A stretch of 64,000 nt of DNA, taken from NCBI GenBank assembly GCA_030684395.1, contig JAUXTT010000039.1, positions 1 through 64,000 of the forward strand, written 5' to 3'. Source of the DNA: Bacteroidota bacterium. Lineage in GTDB: Bacteria; Bacteroidota; Bacteroidia; B-17B0; Aurantibacillaceae. The position numbers and the translations under genes were made by a program. This document shows positions 60,924 through 64,000 of this stretch, piece after piece. How positions within the stretch are numbered: position 1 is the stretch's first letter; each line of letters begins with the position of its first letter. The notes beneath the pieces are model-generated. The model saw only the letters and a program-made list of their open reading frames with translations, was not told the origin of the DNA and did not search any database.

Positions 60924-62125
60924 TGAAGATTCTCTTTGTTGCAATTGCAGATATGGGTTTAAAGGGTGTTTTTGCCAAAATCACCGCTACTATAGATGCA
61001 TTACAAAATTCAGGAGCTCAGGTACACGGACTTATTGTTTCAAGTGATAAACAATCGGAAGTTAAACACGGCAGTATTGACATTATAGGGTTTTCGAAAA
61101 ACAAGAAAACAATTTTTCAGGAAATAGAGTCATTTATCAATGCAAATTATCAGGAATGCCCCCTTATCTATTTCAGGTACCCGCTGGCAGATAAGTACCT
61201 GTTGGAATTTGTAAAGAAATATGGAAGTAGAATTGTTTTTGAACACAATACGATTGAAGAGAATGAATTGCAACTTTATTTTAAATATTATAAACTGAAA
61301 GATTTCTTGTACAATCTGAGGCATTTTAATTTCTCTGATTTACTGATGAATTACAGGCTTCTTTTAAACGAAAGAAAATATGGTAGTAAGGTGCTTCACT
61401 TAACAAAAGCCGGGATTGGTGTTACTGCTGAGATTTCTGAGTATGAAAATAAAAGGGCAGGGAAGATGTATTGTAATCAGGTAATCGGAAATGCAGTACT
61501 CTCAAATTTGACTCCGAAGATTAAGAATAATATAGAAAAAATAGAAAATAAACTTACATGTATTTTCATCGCGGGGCATGCAAATAACTGGCATGGAATT
61601 GATAGGGCAATTTGTGGCATTAAAAATTATAAAGGCAAAGTCAAAATCAGAATAATTTATGTGGGAACAATTTTGCATACTGTGAAAGAGATGGTTAAAT
61701 CACTTGATTTAGCCGGAAGTATTGACTTTGTTGGAATTTGTGACAGGGAACAGATCGAACAATTAATTCTGAAATCAGATATTGGAATTTCAACACTCGC
61801 TTTACACCGAATACCCTTGGTTCAGGGAAGTGTTTTGAAAACAAGGGAATATTTGCTCCATGGTTTGCCAATATTAATCGGATATGAAGATCAGGAAGTT
61901 GAACGGGATGAATTATTGAGCAAGTATTTGGTTAAAGTAAAAGCAAATGATGAAGCAATTGATTTTGAAAAAGTAATTAATGCGCTTAACGAAATATCTC
62001 TTTCAGGTATTACTCCCGCTCAAATTAGCCGAAAGTCGTGCGAAGAATTTGGAATTAAAGCCAAAGCAGCGGAGTTGAAAAGAATTTTCGAGAAAATAAA
62101 TAATGCAGATGATATTAAAATATAA
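60923..62125 (+). CDS. Glycosyltransferase, GT4-like
   Basis: 400 aa, GT-B fold. N-terminal KILFVAIADMGLKGVFAKIT; mid segment IYFRYPLADKYLLEFVKKYG with FEHNTIEEN; C-terminal half LTCIFIAGHANNWHGIDRAI, VGICDREQIEQLILKSDIGI and LKTREYLLHGLPILIGYED, which corresponds to the GT4 donor-binding E-x7-E area in diverged form. Cytosolic or membrane-associated; adds a sugar to the lipid-linked repeat unit. Starts in the TAATG overlap with the amidotransferase stop. Confidence 0.8.
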   Translation: MKILFVAIADMGLKGVFAKITATIDALQNSGAQVHGLIVSSDKQSEVKHGSIDIIGFSKNKKTIFQEIESFINANYQECPLIYFRYPLADKYLLEFVKKYGSRIVFEHNTIEENELQLYFKYYKLKDFLYNLRHFNFSDLLMNYRLLLNERKYGSKVLHLTKAGIGVTAEISEYENKRAGKMYCNQVIGNAVLSNLTPKIKNNIEKIENKLTCIFIAGHANNWHGIDRAICGIKNYKGKVKIRIIYVGTILHTVKEMVKSLDLAGSIDFVGICDREQIEQLILKSDIGISTLALHRIPLVQGSVLKTREYLLHGLPILIGYEDQEVERDELLSKYLVKVKANDEAIDFEKVINALNEISLSGITPAQISRKSCEEFGIKAKAAELKRIFEKINNADDIKI

Positions 62126-62162
62126 ACAGAGTATATAAATATAAGCCCTGTTTATCATTACA

Positions 62163-63314
62163 ATGAAAAAAAAAGTGGTACATATTATAAATGATCTGAG
62201 AATGGGAGGAGTTAGCTCAGTGCTTTATAGTTTGGTAAAAGACCACAAGAATAGTACCTATAGTTACGAAATCCTTAATTTGTCGGGAATACAAGAACCC
62301 GAAATGCTCAAATTATTTGAATCAACCGGAATTGCGATGCATTGTTTAAATTACCAGTTCGAGGATGGTTATGGTTTAAAGGACCAATTTAAAAAAGCAT
62401 TCCTGATTAGAAAGTACATGAAGAAGAATCAGGGAATAGTAGATTTTATCGCAAACCTCAAAGCTGATGTACTGCATTTTCATACTTTACCAAGAGAATT
62501 AATGCTGGGAAGAATTGCTGCAAAAAAAGCGAAGTGCGAACTTGTATTTACCGATCATTCCATGCGTATTAGCTCCAATGAAATTAAAAAAATAAGCAAA
62601 TTATTGATAAGGTACCCATTCAGGGAATTTTATAGAAACTATAACGTAATAGCGGTGAGTGATTCAGTAAAGAAATACCTGGATGACCAAAAGATCAGCT
62701 CCGTATTAAGAAGTTTGAAGGTTATTAATAACAAGATCCCTGATGTTTCTTTTCGAATTAAATATACATCTAAAGTCAATTTGAATTTTGTTTATGTGTC
62801 TAGGATTTCATTGGTAAAAGGACATAAAGATCTCATCCAAGCCTGGTCTTTGTTGCCCGAGATGAATCTTACGTTACATATTGTAGGGCCTGATGAAATG
62901 AACGGTTCGATCCAGAAGCTTGCCAAGTCATTGACCTGTAAAAATAAAATCGTTTTTACCGGCCCTCTCACTAATGTAGGCGAATTCCTTACCGGCATGG
63001 ACGCAGGTGTTTTTCCCTCTCACAGAGAAGGCTTGCCTGTGGCATTACTTGAAATGATGCAGGTTGGGCTTCCCTGTGTTGTTTCAGATATTGATGAAAT
63101 TAAAAATATTGTTTCTGATCAAAAGAATTGTTTGCAATTTAAATGCGGTGACTCAGAATCACTGGCGGAACAGATTATAAAACTGGCAAAAAGCGAGAAA
63201 TTGCGGGAAAGAATAGGAATTTCAGCTGCCAAGTTAGTTCAAAACCAATACTCTCAACGGAGCCTTAGTTTAAGGGAAGAATATGAATTAACCTATAATG
63301 CCATTCTTAATTAG
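62163..63314 (+). CDS. Glycosyltransferase family 4
   Basis: 383 aa, GT-B fold. Acceptor side starts VVHIINDLRMGGVSSVLYSL; donor side has FVYVSRISLVKGHKDLIQAW, LHIVGPDE, FTGPLTNVGEFL and SHREGLPVALLEMMQVGLPC with the E-x7-E motif. Retaining glycosyltransferase of the surface polysaccharide pathway; donor sugar unknown. 37 bp after the preceding glycosyltransferase. Confidence 0.93.
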   Translation: MKKKVVHIINDLRMGGVSSVLYSLVKDHKNSTYSYEILNLSGIQEPEMLKLFESTGIAMHCLNYQFEDGYGLKDQFKKAFLIRKYMKKNQGIVDFIANLKADVLHFHTLPRELMLGRIAAKKAKCELVFTDHSMRISSNEIKKISKLLIRYPFREFYRNYNVIAVSDSVKKYLDDQKISSVLRSLKVINNKIPDVSFRIKYTSKVNLNFVYVSRISLVKGHKDLIQAWSLLPEMNLTLHIVGPDEMNGSIQKLAKSLTCKNKIVFTGPLTNVGEFLTGMDAGVFPSHREGLPVALLEMMQVGLPCVVSDIDEIKNIVSDQKNCLQFKCGDSESLAEQIIKLAKSEKLRERIGISAAKLVQNQYSQRSLSLREEYELTYNAILN

Positions 63315-63415
63315 AATGGTATGAGCCAACTTGGTTCTGTGTTTTTTGATTAAATTAATTTTCTTAACTTTAAGTCTTAAATTATAAAAGGAGCCTGAAT
63401 TGGGTTCAATACCTT

Positions 63416-64000
63416 ATGGATTGTCTTTTCTGTTTTAGTGAATCCCGGATATATTCTAAATTACCTGTAAATAGATTTAATAATAAGTCATTTAATTTTT
63501 GTTCATGCAATTCCTGTGGCTTGTTGTTTATTGATCCTATTCCATCAGAGGATGATTTGGCTTTAATGTATCCGCCTTCATATCAACAAGGTGTTTCTAA
63601 ACAGTTGGATAATTTGGATTTTGAACAGCCGGGATTAAGACATTCCTATGGAAGAATAATGCCTATATTAAAATCCAGGGGAACTTCTGCAAAAGTGGTG
63701 GATTTTGGATGCGGGAATGGAAAATTTGTTTGGAATGCTGTCAATAATAATGTGAATATCGAGGGAGTTGAGTTTTTTGAAGAACAGGTTAATCACTTAA
63801 GAAAAAATATTCCTGAAACAAAATTTTATACTGTAAAGGAGTTTATTGAAAGTGAAGAAAAGTATGATATTATATTTCTGAGTAATGTAGTTGAACATTT
63901 CACTAACCCTAAAAAGGAACTTCAACAATTGATGGTGAAATTAAGTGATGGCGGTTTATTGGTGGCTGAAGGGCCACTCGAAATGAACCGGAGTTTTGTG
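63416..64000 (+). CDS. SAM-dependent methyltransferase with N-terminal Cys4 segment (3' end outside window)
   Basis: 195 codons visible from ATG 63416, no stop before the window end. MDCLFCF and CSCNSCGLLF form a zinc-ribbon-like Cys4 site, followed by the class I SAM motif VVDFGCGNGKF and IIFLSNVVEHFTNPKKEL, the BioC/UbiG-like pattern of methyltransferases in polysaccharide clusters (zinc-ribbon methyltransferase type). About 100 bp separate it from the glycosyltransferase. Probably methylates a sugar or a chain end; the missing C-terminus could change this. Confidence 0.85.
   Translation, partial: MDCLFCFSESRIYSKLPVNRFNNKSFNFCSCNSCGLLFIDPIPSEDDLALMYPPSYQQGVSKQLDNLDFEQPGLRHSYGRIMPILKSRGTSAKVVDFGCGNGKFVWNAVNNNVNIEGVEFFEEQVNHLRKNIPETKFYTVKEFIESEEKYDIIFLSNVVEHFTNPKKELQQLMVKLSDGGLLVAEGPLEMNRSFV

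Overview
The window reads as chromosome of a low-GC, free-living-type Bacteroidota. The evidence is several large secreted proteins with Por/type IX (T9SS) C-terminal sorting domains and PKD repeats, DUF5686, DUF2480 and HTTM proteins, Wzi-like barrels, and promoter-like sites of the Bacteroidota form TTG-N19/20-TAnnTTTG. I see no rRNA, tRNA, CRISPR array, prophage, IS transposase or replication origin.

Layout. 1-2.9 kb: a cut-off Ala/Lys/Glu-repeat secreted protein, divergent from a DAO-type flavin oxidoreductase. 2.9-9.9 kb (minus): a surface-polysaccharide operon with two Wzi/RemB-like barrels around a WecA/MraY-type sugar-1-phosphate transferase, GDP-fucose synthase, a four-helix-bundle gene bracketed by inverted repeats, and GDP-mannose dehydratase. 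10-25 kb: a housekeeping mixture (DUF5686 protein, thioesterases, FabI, a transaldolase-CBS fusion, a DUF1016 nuclease, DUF2480, HTTM, peptide deformylase, a double-AAA+ ATPase, a transglutaminase-like protein, VOC and SRPBCC proteins).

25.2-37.2 kb is the most unusual part. Two nearly identical patatin-like phospholipase genes lie in direct orientation about 11 kb apart. Between them is a tight minus-strand operon of four proteins without signal peptides. Three of these (375, 297 and 235 aa) share helical blocks, and one of them carries a hydrophobic segment. This is the architecture of multi-component alpha-pore-forming toxins (ClyA/Hbl/Smh/Xax type). The fourth (829 aa) has a hydrophobic helical middle and a C-terminus that looks like the end of Tc-toxin A subunits. 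A seven-TM protein / histidine kinase / NarL-type regulator trio, an unknown 165-aa protein, a DUF1456 protein and a FISUMP-domain protein share the interval. 37.5-43.7 kb: a CheR-CheB-hybrid-kinase-regulator operon with no chemoreceptor. A 14-bp symmetric motif occurs upstream of both patatin genes and of this operon, which suggests common control.

44-46 kb: a KdsC-like phosphatase, a small secreted protein and KdsB (CMP-Kdo synthesis). 46-57.9 kb: three giant T9SS cargo proteins, a GAF-LytTR regulator with direct repeats in its own promoter region, and RdgB. 57.9 kb to the end: a plus-strand O-antigen/capsule operon (flippase, hexapeptide acetyltransferase, N-acetyl-sugar amidotransferase, two GT4 glycosyltransferases, a truncated methyltransferase). 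All functional names are by-eye family assignments. Most start codons are the longest supportable ones, except where noted.
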